Below the pieces are notes generated by a model. The model saw only the letters and a list, made by a program, of their open reading frames with translations, searched no databases and was not told the DNA's origin. Position numbers and translations under genes: made by a program. Shown here piece by piece: positions 8,726-17,890 of a DNA stretch of 64,000 nucleotides. Source of the DNA: Edaphobacillus lindanitolerans (GTDB lineage: Bacteria; Bacillota; Bacilli; Bacillales_A; Planococcaceae); assembly GCF_900156305.1 (NCBI RefSeq), contig NZ_FTPL01000001.1, positions 1,178,001 to 1,242,000 on the forward strand, read 5' to 3'. The stretch's first letter is position 1. Each line of letters starts with the position of its first letter.

Positions 8726-9682
8726 TCATCCCCTCATCAACGGCTTCATGTAGTCCCAGTAATAGTAAGTGCTCCGTCCGCTTCCGCCTTTTTTCAGATT
8801 GTATCCGCTCAGCAGGCGGGAGGCGCTGGTGCTGCCGATGCCGAACAGTTCGCGGACCTGGGCATTCGTGATGGTTCGGCATTTGAGGAGAAACCAGTCT
8901 TCCAGTGTTCTTGTATACGGATCGGGCGTCTTCCAGCCGCATTGACTGCATCTCCACTTCCGGCGGGTTGGCCGGTCCAGCCGGCCTTTGCACGTTCCCG
9001 CTTCGCAAACCGGGCCCCAGTACACTTCATTTTCCCCGATGCCGAGCCTCGGGAAGAGGGGAAACGGGATGAACGGAATGTTTTCCCTGACGAGCAGGTC
9101 CGCCAGTTCCCAAAGTTCCCCGATCGTCCGTCCCCCGCTACCCGTCCGTCCCAAAATGTCAGCCCGCAATTCGCGCAGGCTGAACAGCTTCCCCCTTGCA
9201 GGTGGTTTTTCAATGATGCCGCTTCCCGTCATCACCACCGCCCCGTCCACGCTGTACGGGATATTTTTCTGGTAAAGCCAAATCCGCAGGTTCGCCATCT
9301 CGTCCTGAAGCTGCAGCATCGGGCAGTCATAGCGGTCCGTCAGCTGTCCATGCTCATCGTACTTGTACAGCCCCGCAGGGTTGGACTCAAAACGGAGGCG
9401 GCCGGCAATGTTTTTCGCTTCGTAGATGATTGCATACGCAGGCAGCAAGACCAGAACGTCAATCTGTACCCAATGCCCCGGAGAAATCTCAAGGTTGACG
9501 TCCCAGAGGACCGGCCACTTGATGTCGAGCGTCCCCAGATAGCTCAGCACCCGCTCCTCCCCTGCAATCCCGGCACCGATCACCCGTTTTTTGCGTTCAA
9601 TCTCCTCCACCCTGCGGTGTTTACCGGCCAGCCGGTGAAGAGCCCGGTCATAGGCAGACTCATGAAGAACGGCAATCGACAT
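8726..9682 (-). CDS. NERD-domain protein with zinc ribbon
   Basis: A 318-residue cytoplasmic protein. The nuclease-related domain spans about residues 35-150: GEERVLSYLG, PVLWDVNLEISPGHWVQIDVLVLLP and YEAKNIAGRL carry the acidic and QID/E-x-K residues typical of the NERD fold. A ribbon with CEAGTCKG...CSQCGW follows near 230-260, then a helix-turn-helix-like tail (NAQVRELFGIGSTSASRLL). GGGGGAG precedes the ATG at 9682. NERD proteins are linked to DNA processing, but the activity of this one is unknown. It is convergent with the MBL gene. Confidence 0.85.
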   Translation of the reverse strand: MSIAVLHESAYDRALHRLAGKHRRVEEIERKKRVIGAGIAGEERVLSYLGTLDIKWPVLWDVNLEISPGHWVQIDVLVLLPAYAIIYEAKNIAGRLRFESNPAGLYKYDEHGQLTDRYDCPMLQLQDEMANLRIWLYQKNIPYSVDGAVVMTGSGIIEKPPARGKLFSLRELRADILGRTGSGGRTIGELWELADLLVRENIPFIPFPLFPRLGIGENEVYWGPVCEAGTCKGRLDRPTRRKWRCSQCGWKTPDPYTRTLEDWFLLKCRTITNAQVRELFGIGSTSASRLLSGYNLKKGGSGRSTYYYWDYMKPLMRG

Positions 9683-9788
9683 GTTTCCGCTCTCCCCCTT
9701 TCACCCCGTACCCTATCACGGAAAGAAGGGAGTGAACAGTCAATTTCCCGACTTTAAAATTTGAGGCACTTTACGATGCCAAAACTGA

Positions 9789-9822
9789 AAAATGACGCCT
9801 CCGGAAAGCGGCTGGAGGCGCC
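9789..9822 (-). terminator. terminator of the IclR-controlled cluster
   Basis: GCCTCC (9797-9802) pairs with GGAGGC (9814-9819). Read on the minus strand the stem is followed by GTCATTTTTC. It lies beyond the repeat array and downstream of the M20 gene stop at 9968. Confidence 0.65.
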
Positions 9823-9841
9823 ATAAACTGGGTATTTTCAT

Positions 9842-9938
9842 GAATGTTAAGCAACGGCGGCCGAATGTTAAGCAAACCCTTGTGAATGTTAAGCAACCGC
9901 CACTGAATGTTAAGCAAACCCTCGCAAATGTTAAGCAA
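9842..9938 (+). repeat. 21-bp array, family A, 5 units
   Basis: RAATGTTAAGCAA begins at 9842, 9863, 9884, 9905 and 9926, exactly 21 bp apart, with 8-base variable spacers. The array lies 30 bp after the M20 gene stop codon (minus strand) and before its terminator. Confidence 0.95.
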
Positions 9939-9967
9939 CCGATATCCCCGGAGGTCTTCCCCCACCT

Positions 9968-11158
9968 TCACATCCCGAACACTTTTTCCGCGACGCGGAT
10001 GTAGTAGGCGGCGCCGAGCGGGAGTGCGGATTCGTCGACCTTCATCTTGCCGTGGTGGAGCGGGTAGGCTTTTCCGAACGCATCGTTGTGGACGCCTATG
10101 AACTGCATCGAGGCCGGCACCGCTTCCGAATAGAACGCGAAGTCTTCGGTGCCGAAGGATGGCTCTGAAGCTTCGATCACCCCGTCCTTCCCGTACACTT
10201 CCCGCGCGGCATCCCGTGAGACCGCCACCGGACCGGACGCGTTGATGACGCCCGGGCAGCCGAGTTCCCATTCGAGTTCATACGAGGCTCCGTGTGCGTC
10301 GGTGATGCCCCGGATGACCTGCTCAAACAGCTCTCTCGCCTTTACGCGGACGGCGGGATCATGGGAGCGGATCGTCCCGGTGAGTTCCGCACTGGAGGCA
10401 ATGACGTTGTTGGCCTCCCCGCAGTGGAACGTCGCGACCGTGAGGACCGGCACCTGAAGCGGCGGGAGCTTCCGCGAGACGATCTGCTGGGCACTCATGA
10501 CGATTTCCGATCCGATCACGAGCGGATCCACGCAAAGCTGGGGCGTGGAGGCGTGGCCGCCGCTTCCGATGATGCAGACCACGAAGTCGTCGGCTGCGCT
10601 TGTCAGGGAACCTTCCCGGACGGCGAACACGCCGGCCGGATACTCGGGCTGGATATGCAGGGCATAGATCTGCTCGACCCCTTCGATCACCCCGCGCCCG
10701 ACAAGCTGCTCGGCACCGCCCGGAGAGACTTCTTCCGCGTGCTGGAAGATGAATCGGATCTCCCCTGCAAACTCGCTCCGCCGGCCGGCCAGTTCGCTGA
10801 CGGCCCCGAGGAGCATCGCCGGGTGGCAGTCATGTCCGCAGGCGTGCATCACACCCGGATTTTCAGATCGGAAGTCAATATCCGCTTCTTCCTGGATCGG
10901 GAGGGCGTCGATGTCCGCCCGGAAGGCGATGACCGGTCCGGCGGCTGCCGACGGTTTTTCACCTTTCAGGACAGCCAGCACGCTCGTGTCGGTCGGTCTG
11001 GAAATTTCAAGCCCGCCTCCGAAACCACGCAATACTTCTTCGATATACTTGGACGTTTCATGTTCCTGATGGGAAAGCTCCGGGTGGCGATGAAGATGCC
11101 TGCGCCACTCCGTGATGCGCTCCGCCAAGGGTTTCATTTCAGTCTGAATCAATGACAC
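9968..11158 (-). CDS. M20-family amidohydrolase
   Basis: A 396-residue metal-dependent amidohydrolase of the hippurate hydrolase/N-acyl amino acid hydrolase group. Visible motifs are WRRHLHRHPELSHQE, FRADIDALPIQEE, MHACGHDCHPAMLLG (metal site), QHAEEVSPGGAEQLV (Glu general base and ligand), and FGTEDFAFYSE near the C-terminus. It is the last gene of the cluster, 18 bp after the YfcC carrier. The GTG at 11158 is only three bases from GGAG; the in-frame TTG at 11152 is better spaced. It probably frees amino acids from N-acyl or peptide precursors; the substrate is not shown. Confidence 0.87.
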   Translation of the reverse strand: MSLIQTEMKPLAERITEWRRHLHRHPELSHQEHETSKYIEEVLRGFGGGLEISRPTDTSVLAVLKGEKPSAAAGPVIAFRADIDALPIQEEADIDFRSENPGVMHACGHDCHPAMLLGAVSELAGRRSEFAGEIRFIFQHAEEVSPGGAEQLVGRGVIEGVEQIYALHIQPEYPAGVFAVREGSLTSAADDFVVCIIGSGGHASTPQLCVDPLVIGSEIVMSAQQIVSRKLPPLQVPVLTVATFHCGEANNVIASSAELTGTIRSHDPAVRVKARELFEQVIRGITDAHGASYELEWELGCPGVINASGPVAVSRDAAREVYGKDGVIEASEPSFGTEDFAFYSEAVPASMQFIGVHNDAFGKAYPLHHGKMKVDESALPLGAAYYIRVAEKVFGM

Positions 11159-11176
11159 CGACTCCTTTTGGGTTGA

Positions 11177-12610
11177 TCAGAACGGCCCGTAGCCGATGGC
11201 CTGGGCGATGATGACGAAGATGGCGCCGACCGCCACCTGGGCAAGGAACAGCGGGAACACCCACTTCACCCAGCGGGAGAACGGGATGCCCATCATGGCA
11301 AGGCCGGCAAGCGTGACGCCGCTCGTCGGAATAACGATGTTGGACAGGCCGTCGCCGAGCTGGAAGGCGAGGACGGCCGTCTGGCGCGTGACGCCGAGCA
11401 GGTCCGCAAGCGGAGCCATGATCGGCATCGTGAGCGCCGCCTGTCCGCTTCCGGACGGGACGAGGAAGTTGATGAACAGCTGGGTGATGAACATGCCGAC
11501 GGCGTTGATGCTGGCCGGTAACGTACCGAGAAGGCCGGCTGCCGCATGCAGGATCGTATCGAGCAAAGCGCCTTCGCGTGCAATGACCAGAATGGTCGTG
11601 GCCACCCCGATGATCAGCGCCCCAGACGTCATTTCCTTGGCACCGTCGATGAAGCCGTCCGCCATGTTCCCCGGGGAAACCCGGCAGATGATCCCCATGA
11701 CGATGCCCCCGAGAAGGAAGATGCCGGCAATTTCGCTGATGTACCATCCTTGGGCGATGACGCCGTAGACAAGCCCGATGAATGTCAGGCCGAGAACGGC
11801 CATCGCCAGCTTATGTCTGCGCGAGGCTTTATAGTTTTTATCGATTTCCGGCACCTCGGCAGGATTGAATTTCCCGAATTCCATACGGGACGGATCTTTC
11901 TTGATCCGCTTCATATGAAGGAAAATGTAACCGACCACCATCAAATAAAACACGGCAAACAGTGCGATGCGGAGACCCATGCCCGAGTAGACCGGCAGTT
12001 CGGCGATCGACTGGGCGACCCCGATGTTGAACGGGTTGGTGATCCCGGATACAAACCCGACGGACATCATGCCGAGCGCGACCGATGCATAGCCCGTCAG
12101 CGTGTCCAGCTTCAGCGCGAGAAGCATCGGGGCGATGATGGCGATGTAGACGAGCTGGTCCTCGGCGGAGCCGATCAGGGCACCGAGGAGGGCGAACATG
12201 AGCGTCAGGATCGGGACGAGCACATACTCACGGGAAGCGAACCGGGCGGCCGTCACCTTGATCAGCGCGTCGATGGCGCCCGTGCTCTGCATGATGCCGA
12301 GCGCACCGCCGAAAAGGAATACGAACAGAATGATCGCGGCACCTTCCACGAATCCGTGGTGGACACTGTTGAACATCTCCAGGAAGCCGATCGGCTGCTG
12401 GTCCACCCAATGGAATGACCCGGGATCGACGACACTGCGGCCGTCCACTTCCACCCGGTCATACTGGCCGGCAGGGACGATATAGGTAAGGATCGCCATG
12501 ATGGCGATGATGACGAACATGAGCACAAACGGGTTCAATGATTTTTTTGGCTTTCCCTCTCCGGGGCCGGAAGGCTTGACGCCGGCGGGTCGTTCAATGG
12601 TCTTGGTCAT
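11177..12610 (-). CDS. YfcC-family (DcuC-like) membrane carrier
   Basis: A 477-residue protein with about 12 membrane segments, starting with LNPFVLMFVIIAIMAILTYIVPAGQYDR, a typical YfcC-family opening. Other family motifs are GGALGIMQSTGAIDALI, GSAEDQLVYIAIIAPMLL and LFINFLVPSGSGQAALTMPIMAPLADLLG near the C-terminus. Members are thought to carry dicarboxylates, amino acids or small peptides. It lies between an amino-acid permease and an M20 hydrolase on the same strand, so it likely imports or exchanges a substrate of this cluster. AGGAG lies ten bases before the ATG. Confidence 0.85.
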   Translation of the reverse strand: MTKTIERPAGVKPSGPGEGKPKKSLNPFVLMFVIIAIMAILTYIVPAGQYDRVEVDGRSVVDPGSFHWVDQQPIGFLEMFNSVHHGFVEGAAIILFVFLFGGALGIMQSTGAIDALIKVTAARFASREYVLVPILTLMFALLGALIGSAEDQLVYIAIIAPMLLALKLDTLTGYASVALGMMSVGFVSGITNPFNIGVAQSIAELPVYSGMGLRIALFAVFYLMVVGYIFLHMKRIKKDPSRMEFGKFNPAEVPEIDKNYKASRRHKLAMAVLGLTFIGLVYGVIAQGWYISEIAGIFLLGGIVMGIICRVSPGNMADGFIDGAKEMTSGALIIGVATTILVIAREGALLDTILHAAAGLLGTLPASINAVGMFITQLFINFLVPSGSGQAALTMPIMAPLADLLGVTRQTAVLAFQLGDGLSNIVIPTSGVTLAGLAMMGIPFSRWVKWVFPLFLAQVAVGAIFVIIAQAIGYGPF

Positions 12611-12701
12611 GGGGGGTGCACTCCTGTCTGATTGGTTTGCCGTGGCTGGACATCAAATTTCCGATGATACCGGGCTTCGGTTCAGCAGAGGACGCCGGGC
12701 G

Positions 12702-14129
12702 TCAGTCCGCCCCGCCGGTCTGCGCGGCCGGGACTTTCCGGCTGCGGATTTCTTTCATCTTGTAAAAGACCATGCAGGCGATGAAGAAGCCGACGCCGTA
12801 CAGCAGCCCGGGACGCTGGGTCGGATCCATGAACAGGAAACCGAGGATGAGCAGGCAGAACCCGACGCAGAACAGCGGCAGCACCGGATAAAACGGAACC
12901 CGGAATTTCAGGTCTTCCACCCGTCCCCCGTCCCGGACGTATTTCCGGCGGAACATGAACTGGCTCATCGCGATGCCCATCCAGGAGATCGTGACCGAAA
13001 TGCCCGCGACCGACATGAGCAGGACGAAGACGGCATCCGCTTCCATGAAGCTCGTCAACAGGGACAGGAGCGAGAAGACCATCGTGAACAGCAGGGCATT
13101 CAGCGGGACTTTCCGTTTTGTCAGATTCCGGAACACCCGCGGTGCCATGCCCTCCCCGGCCATCGACCAGAGCAGCCGGGTGGATGCGTAAAGACAGGAG
13201 TTGCCGACGGACAGGATGGCCGTCAGGATGATGATGTTCATGATTGTCGCGGCATACGGTACGCCTGCCAGTTCCATCAGCGTGACGAACGGGCTTTCCA
13301 TCAGCCCGAGTTCAGAACTCGGGAAAATGGCCGACAGGACGATGATCGACGAAATATAGAACAGGACAATCCGGACAAGAATCGTGCGGATGGCCCGCGG
13401 AATATTCTTTTCGGGTTCCTCCGTCTCCCCCGCCGCCACTCCGACGAGTTCAGAGCCTTGATAGGAGAAGATGACGTTCATCATCGTCACGAAGATGATG
13501 GCGATTCCCGCCGGGAACAACCCCTTCGGCGCAAGATTGCCGAGCCCCGGCACCGGCCGGTCCGCCAGCGGGACGATGCCGGTGATGGCCAGGAACCCGA
13601 TGATGAGGAAGGCAATGACCGCCAGGACTTTGATGCCCGCAAACCAGAACTCCGCTTCGGCGAACCCCCGGGTCGAGAGGGCGTTCAGCGAAAACAGCAG
13701 GACCATGAATACTGCACACCAGATCCATACCGGCACGTCCGGGAACCAATGCTGCATCAGGATGCCGGCGGCCGTGAATTCCACGCCGGCTGTTGCGGCC
13801 GATCCGACGAAATACATCCAGCCGAGCGAAAAGCCGGTGGACGGATTGATGAACTTTGTCGCATAGGTCTGGAACGACCCGGTCACGGGCATGTAGGTCG
13901 CCAGTTCCCCGAGGCAGGTCATGACCATGTACAAGATGAACCCGCCGACCAGATAGCCGAGAATAGCCCCGCCCGGACCGGCCTGATTGATCGTATAGCC
14001 TGCATTCAGGAACAAGCCCGTCCCGATGACCCCGCCGAGCGACAGCATGAGCAGGTGCCGGCTTTTCATGGAGCGGTTCAGCTCGACAGGCTGAAGGGCG
14101 GACTGTTCTGCATTCGGTTTACCGTTCAT
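12702..14129 (-). CDS. APC-family amino acid permease (RocE/LysP-like)
   Basis: A 475-residue permease with 12 predicted membrane segments. The N-terminal motif RHLLMLSLGGVIGTGLFLNAGYTINQAGPGG and the YQGSELVGVAAGETEEPEKNIPRAI loop are hallmarks of the amino-acid transporter group that includes basic amino acid permeases RocE and LysP. AGGGGGAA precedes the ATG at 14129. It is in the same transcription direction as RocB and the DDAH genes, so uptake of arginine or a modified arginine is the simplest idea. Substrate assignment is inference. Confidence 0.88.
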   Translation of the reverse strand: MNGKPNAEQSALQPVELNRSMKSRHLLMLSLGGVIGTGLFLNAGYTINQAGPGGAILGYLVGGFILYMVMTCLGELATYMPVTGSFQTYATKFINPSTGFSLGWMYFVGSAATAGVEFTAAGILMQHWFPDVPVWIWCAVFMVLLFSLNALSTRGFAEAEFWFAGIKVLAVIAFLIIGFLAITGIVPLADRPVPGLGNLAPKGLFPAGIAIIFVTMMNVIFSYQGSELVGVAAGETEEPEKNIPRAIRTILVRIVLFYISSIIVLSAIFPSSELGLMESPFVTLMELAGVPYAATIMNIIILTAILSVGNSCLYASTRLLWSMAGEGMAPRVFRNLTKRKVPLNALLFTMVFSLLSLLTSFMEADAVFVLLMSVAGISVTISWMGIAMSQFMFRRKYVRDGGRVEDLKFRVPFYPVLPLFCVGFCLLILGFLFMDPTQRPGLLYGVGFFIACMVFYKMKEIRSRKVPAAQTGGAD

Positions 14130-14249
14130 TTTCGATTCCCCCTTGCCGGCGGTCCGGCCCCCAACTCCCCGTCCGCCGACGTTTCATATCGATGTGTATC
14201 CGCTTACAACAAAGGGCATGAGTGGAAATTTTCAGTCTCTATCATAAAC

Positions 14250-14288
14250 GGGAGGCCCTTCGCCGGATGATCGGCGACGGTTCCTCCC
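14250..14288 (-). terminator. possible attenuator hairpin between DDAH and permease genes
   Basis: GGGAGG (14250-14255) pairs with CCTCCC (14283-14288) around an inner CGCCG/CGGCG stem. The minus-strand tail (GTTTATG) is weakly T-rich. It lies in the 190-bp gap before the permease gene and could reduce read-through. Confidence 0.4.
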
Positions 14289-14319
14289 TGTTTTATTCAC
14301 CTTTGGCGGGCCGCAGCGT

Positions 14320-15087
14320 TCAGAAGCGGAGGGACAGGCAGCTGAGGCCGCCGTCCTGCTTTTGCACTTCACTCATGTCGAGTTCAATTGTGCGGAAGCC
14401 GGCTTCTTCGATTTTGCGCTTGGTTTCCGGGTAACCGGCCGGGATGATGACGAAATCATTCACCCGGATGCAATTGGCCGAGTATTCGTCTTCGTCACTG
14501 ATGACGATCTGTTCGTAGTCTTCAAATGCCGGATGGCCGATGAATTCGCCGGCGACGACCAATTTGTTGTCTCCGAGATAGGCGATGCCCGTCTTGAGGT
14601 GGAAGAACTTCTCGAGCGGCAGGATCTCCGCCGTGTAGCCTTCGTGCTCCAGGATCTCCTTCAGCTGCCGGGCGCCTTCTTCGTTCGTCCGCTCTGAAAG
14701 ACCGATATAAAAACGGTTGTCCGCCTGAAGGACATCCCCGCCGTCCAGATAGCCCGGCGACTCGATGTGATAGAACTTCTCGTAGAACGGGCGGAGCGCC
14801 TGCTCGATCGCTTCCTTCTCGCCGTTGCGGCTTTCTGCGCCCGGGTTGGCAATCACGGCAAATTCCGGCGTGAGGACGGCCGGGTCCTCCACGAATACGG
14901 AGTCCGGATACTGTTCGTCGGCAGGCAGTTCCGTTGCCTGGACGCCGCAGCTTTTCAGCGCTTCCACATAGGCCTTGTGCTGCTCCACGACTTTTTCAAA
15001 ATCCGGTTTTCCGAGATCCGAAGTGGTGAGGCCGGTCACATAGCTTTCTGCAGGTGCTTTGACGATGACATTTTTGAATTGGGACAT
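14320..15087 (-). CDS. dimethylarginine dimethylaminohydrolase (DDAH) family
   Basis: I take the ATG at 15087, preceded by AAAGGAAG, giving 255 residues that start MSQFKNVIVKAPAESY; an upstream in-frame start would add 73 residues of non-family sequence. Motifs of the guanidine-modifying fold are FVEDPAVLTPEFAVI, YLDGGDVLQADNRFYIGLS, FFHLKTGIAYLGD (His) and the C-terminal QDGGLSCLSLRF with the catalytic Cys. The family hydrolyses methylated arginines to citrulline and methylamines. It sits 40 bp after rocB. A second, divergent paralogue lies two genes upstream. Confidence 0.88.
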   Translation of the reverse strand: MSQFKNVIVKAPAESYVTGLTTSDLGKPDFEKVVEQHKAYVEALKSCGVQATELPADEQYPDSVFVEDPAVLTPEFAVIANPGAESRNGEKEAIEQALRPFYEKFYHIESPGYLDGGDVLQADNRFYIGLSERTNEEGARQLKEILEHEGYTAEILPLEKFFHLKTGIAYLGDNKLVVAGEFIGHPAFEDYEQIVISDEDEYSANCIRVNDFVIIPAGYPETKRKIEEAGFRTIELDMSEVQKQDGGLSCLSLRF

Positions 15088-15127
15088 GGTGATCTTCCTT
15101 TCGGGTTGGATGGTGAGATTGATGGAT

Positions 15128-16753
15128 TCAGCCGGCCGGATGACCGGCCGTTTTCTTGATGAACAGTTCCTGGATAAGCGTTTCGAGCATGATCGGCAGT
15201 CTCCGGAACGCGCTGTCGATGTGCAGGCGCTCGGTCCGCTGGTGGGCATCCCGGCCGAGCGGGCCGATGTTGAGCACCGGTGCACGGAGTTTGCGCATGC
15301 CTTCAAACGGAATCATGTAGGTGTCTCCCCAGACCGGCGTATTGCGTTCGTAGGTCATCCAGCCTGTACCTTCGTCCCGGTAGTTCACGTAGCTCAGGTC
15401 ACAGATTCCATTGAAATAGTGGATCTGACCGAGTTCGGTGCCGAGGGATTTGGCCGTCTGTTCCATGAGCCCGACCGCTTCTCGGATGAGCGGCTCATCT
15501 GTGGAATTGACCGCCGGATAATAAGGCGGCGCATACAACAGGATGACCGCCGGGGACAGTTCCTGGCATTCGATCATGAGCCGGTCCGCAACGGCAAAGC
15601 TCTGGGCCCGCTCGTCGGTGCCTGCGCCCGCAATTGCCTCTTCCTTGAGTTTCCGCACTGCATCAGCCCCGAATTTGTCTTCGGCATGGGCGACAACCTG
15701 TTCGTAGCGGAATACCCGGACATCGCCAACTCCCCCGACATCCTGTTCCTCACAAAGCTTTCGGTAGGCGGTGTTGCACCGTTCCGCCGCACGGTGTGCG
15801 GCAAGCTCGAATTTCTCCATCACGTCGGATGCGGTGTTCTTGAACAGGAACACATTGTACAGCGCGGCCGCCCGGTAAGGCGTCTGGGTCGAGTAGGCAT
15901 CTTTCAGGTCACGCTGATAAAGGGAGACCGGAAGCGGCGTTGTCTCGCCGTGCCCGGTTTCTTCGAACAGGCTGCTGAATTCCATTTCCTGCGTCAGGTA
16001 TGACGCCATGTAATTGGCCGTCAGTCCCTGGAGCGGCTCACCGACATGGGTTTCCTTCCCATAGAAGACCGCGGCCGGCATGATTTTTCCGATTGTGCCC
16101 GAGTAAATGTATTCCTTCTCATCCCCCGGCTCCTGTGTGAACGACGGCTCTCCATTCAGGAACAGGCTGTAATCCAGCCCGTGCGTGTTGGCCAGTTCGA
16201 GCAGCACATCGACCGCCACCCGCATCCCCGCCGAGTTCACTTCTTCGTCCGGGACGGTCAGGAGAAGCAGATTCACCGGCCAGGCTTCATCGGCTGCCTG
16301 CTCGACGAGCGCCAGATGTGCCGCGAGTCCCGCCTTCATGTCCATCGTTCCGCGTCCGAACAAATACTCGCCGGACTCCAGATCCTTGCGCGCCTGGGCA
16401 TGGAGGGTATCTTTCACGTCGTGGAGCTTCGCAGTCAGTTCTTCCGGCAAGGTGGACAGCGCCTGCAGCACGCCGTATTCCTCGGTCTGGACAGTGTCGA
16501 AATGGCTGATGAGCACGATTGTGTCCACTGCATCCGGATGCTTGTACAGTGCCGTGACCGTCTGCCGGCCGAGACCGGCGTCGTGAAGCCCGACATGACC
16601 GGGGTTCACACGGAAATAGTCCATCTCCCTCAGCTTCATCTCAAGCCGATGCGCAAACAGCCGCTCCCCTTCGGTCAGCGTCCGGCTGTCCCAGCTCACC
16701 AGTTCGCAGAGCAGGGCCCGCCGAGCTTCAGGCGTTTTCCACTTTCGTCCCAT
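15128..16753 (-). CDS. rocB: RocB-like M20 metallohydrolase
   Basis: A 541-residue protein, ATG at 16753 chosen because GGGAGG lies seven bases upstream and MGRKWKTPEARRALLCELVSWDS then aligns with the usual RocB start. Metal-site motifs include VLISHFDTVQTEEYG, LFGRGTMDMKAGLAAHLAL and TVPDEEVNSAGMR. B. subtilis RocB is part of the arginine/ornithine utilisation (roc) regulon; its reaction is not firmly known. Neighbours on both sides are DDAH-like enzymes, so it probably acts in degradation of arginine derivatives. Confidence 0.85.
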   Translation of the reverse strand: MGRKWKTPEARRALLCELVSWDSRTLTEGERLFAHRLEMKLREMDYFRVNPGHVGLHDAGLGRQTVTALYKHPDAVDTIVLISHFDTVQTEEYGVLQALSTLPEELTAKLHDVKDTLHAQARKDLESGEYLFGRGTMDMKAGLAAHLALVEQAADEAWPVNLLLLTVPDEEVNSAGMRVAVDVLLELANTHGLDYSLFLNGEPSFTQEPGDEKEYIYSGTIGKIMPAAVFYGKETHVGEPLQGLTANYMASYLTQEMEFSSLFEETGHGETTPLPVSLYQRDLKDAYSTQTPYRAAALYNVFLFKNTASDVMEKFELAAHRAAERCNTAYRKLCEEQDVGGVGDVRVFRYEQVVAHAEDKFGADAVRKLKEEAIAGAGTDERAQSFAVADRLMIECQELSPAVILLYAPPYYPAVNSTDEPLIREAVGLMEQTAKSLGTELGQIHYFNGICDLSYVNYRDEGTGWMTYERNTPVWGDTYMIPFEGMRKLRAPVLNIGPLGRDAHQRTERLHIDSAFRRLPIMLETLIQELFIKKTAGHPAG

Positions 16754-16821
16754 ATGCAGGCCTCCCTTTCCGTTGGCTGTGTCATCTCTGCCGGCATTCC
16801 GTTGTTCAATGAAGGGCACAG

Positions 16822-17697
16822 TCATCTCCCTCTCACGACCGGGCATGTCAGGCATGTCGGACCGCCCGTCCCTTTGAATGTGATTTCGTCCCCTTTGTAT
16901 TCATGGACCGTCGCCCCGGCCTCTTCCAGTGCGGCCTTCGTGACCGGATTGCCGGAAGGGAGCACGACATGACGCGGTGCGAGCGCCAGGACATTGCAGC
17001 CGAGACGATCGTACTCATCAGCCGGCACCTCGATGAGGCGGACGCCGCGTTCGAGCAATCGCTGGCGGAGGAACACGGGCATCAGCGGAGAATGGACAAC
17101 CGCAAGATCCCGGTCAACAAGACTCAGAAACGACATGAGATGCAGGCATTCGGCTTCTCCGCGATCATGCGGGAGCTGGACTTCGATGAATTCATCCACA
17201 TACGGTTCGGTGATCCGGCGCAGCTGCCGGATCGCCTCGTCATTCGTCCGGTATCCCCGGCCAACGGCAATCGTCCGGTCATCCAGCCAGACGATATCCC
17301 CGCCGTCGGAAACCGCGTCCCCGGTCAATTCTCCGATGACCGGGATTCCTTTTCCTTCGAGGTACTCCTTGTAAATCCGGGCTTCCGGCTGACGAAGCGC
17401 CTTTCCGGACTTCAGGATGATGGCACCCTCCGGCGTGAACTTGACCGGATCGTGCGCATACAGCGAATCGAGGCCCGCCTCTTCGGCTTCTGGCAGAAAA
17501 TCGATTTCCGGGACATGGGCTTCCAAAATTCCCAGGAACTCTTCATACTCCCGGATCGCCTCTTCGAAATCCGGAGCGCTTACATAATTGAATGTCCGCC
17601 ATTGATCGTCCAGGTAAGGCTGACTCCTGAATGCCTGTTCCGGCCGTTTTACGACGACCCGCTCCAACGGGCCGTACATGGATGATAGAAAATGCAT
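16822..17697 (-). CDS. second DDAH/amidinotransferase-fold hydrolase
   Basis: A 291-residue enzyme of the same superfamily as the 14320-15087 product but clearly divergent. It has LYAHDPVKFTPEGAII, SDGGDIVWLDDRTIAVGRGYRTN, a His in ECLHLMSFLSLVD and a C-terminal catalytic Cys region GGPTCLTCPVV. It is the first gene of the minus-strand cluster, with GGGGGAG before the ATG and a strong promoter plus IclR-type palindromes upstream. It may hydrolyse arginine, a methylated arginine or a related guanidino compound. Confidence 0.85.
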   Translation of the reverse strand: MHFLSSMYGPLERVVVKRPEQAFRSQPYLDDQWRTFNYVSAPDFEEAIREYEEFLGILEAHVPEIDFLPEAEEAGLDSLYAHDPVKFTPEGAIILKSGKALRQPEARIYKEYLEGKGIPVIGELTGDAVSDGGDIVWLDDRTIAVGRGYRTNDEAIRQLRRITEPYVDEFIEVQLPHDRGEAECLHLMSFLSLVDRDLAVVHSPLMPVFLRQRLLERGVRLIEVPADEYDRLGCNVLALAPRHVVLPSGNPVTKAALEEAGATVHEYKGDEITFKGTGGPTCLTCPVVRGR

Positions 17698-17711
17698 CGT
17701 TGCTCCCCCTT

Positions 17712-17829
17712 TTTCCGTTGAACGGAAACTTGTTTCATTGAATGGAAAGTTGATACACTCAATATACGGATTTCATGCTATACTGTCAATGTATTTTGAA
17801 ATTTCCGTTGAGTGAGAAATAGATATTGG
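17712..17829. promoter_or_regulatory. three IclR-type operator palindromes
   Basis: TTTCCGTTGAACGGAAA (17712-17728) is a perfect palindrome around TGA. TTTCATTGAATGGAAA (17733-17748) and TTTCCGTTGAGTGAGAAA (17812-17829) are close copies. The first two start 21 bp apart and lie between the minus-strand promoter and the DDAH gene; the third lies upstream of the -35 box and nearer the iclR gene. This fits repression of the cluster and autoregulation by the divergent IclR protein. Confidence 0.75.
17761..17789 (-). promoter_or_regulatory. sigma-A promoter of the DDAH-rocB cluster
   Basis: Minus strand TTGACA (17784-17789), 17-bp spacer, TATATT (17761-17766). The predicted start near 17754 is directly followed by two operator palindromes. 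Confidence 0.8.
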
Positions 17830-17890
17830 AAATGTTGCGCTGATTTTCCTGTCTGGCAGGAAAACCGGCGTCATATGGAGGAATGAAACC

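Noticed and set aside
9792-10004. Frame encoding NVKQ heptads
   Set aside because: It is a translation of the family A array; the same effect occurs at 5412 and 8537.
12498-14270. 590-residue open frame opposite the permease gene
   Set aside because: Composition is rich in Arg, Asp, Gln and His, typical of the complement of membrane-protein codons; no family motif.
15088-15306. Extended N-terminus of the DDAH gene
   Set aside because: It reads as Ser/Arg-rich sequence overlapping rocB in another frame and lacks family similarity; ATG 15087 has a good ribosome site.
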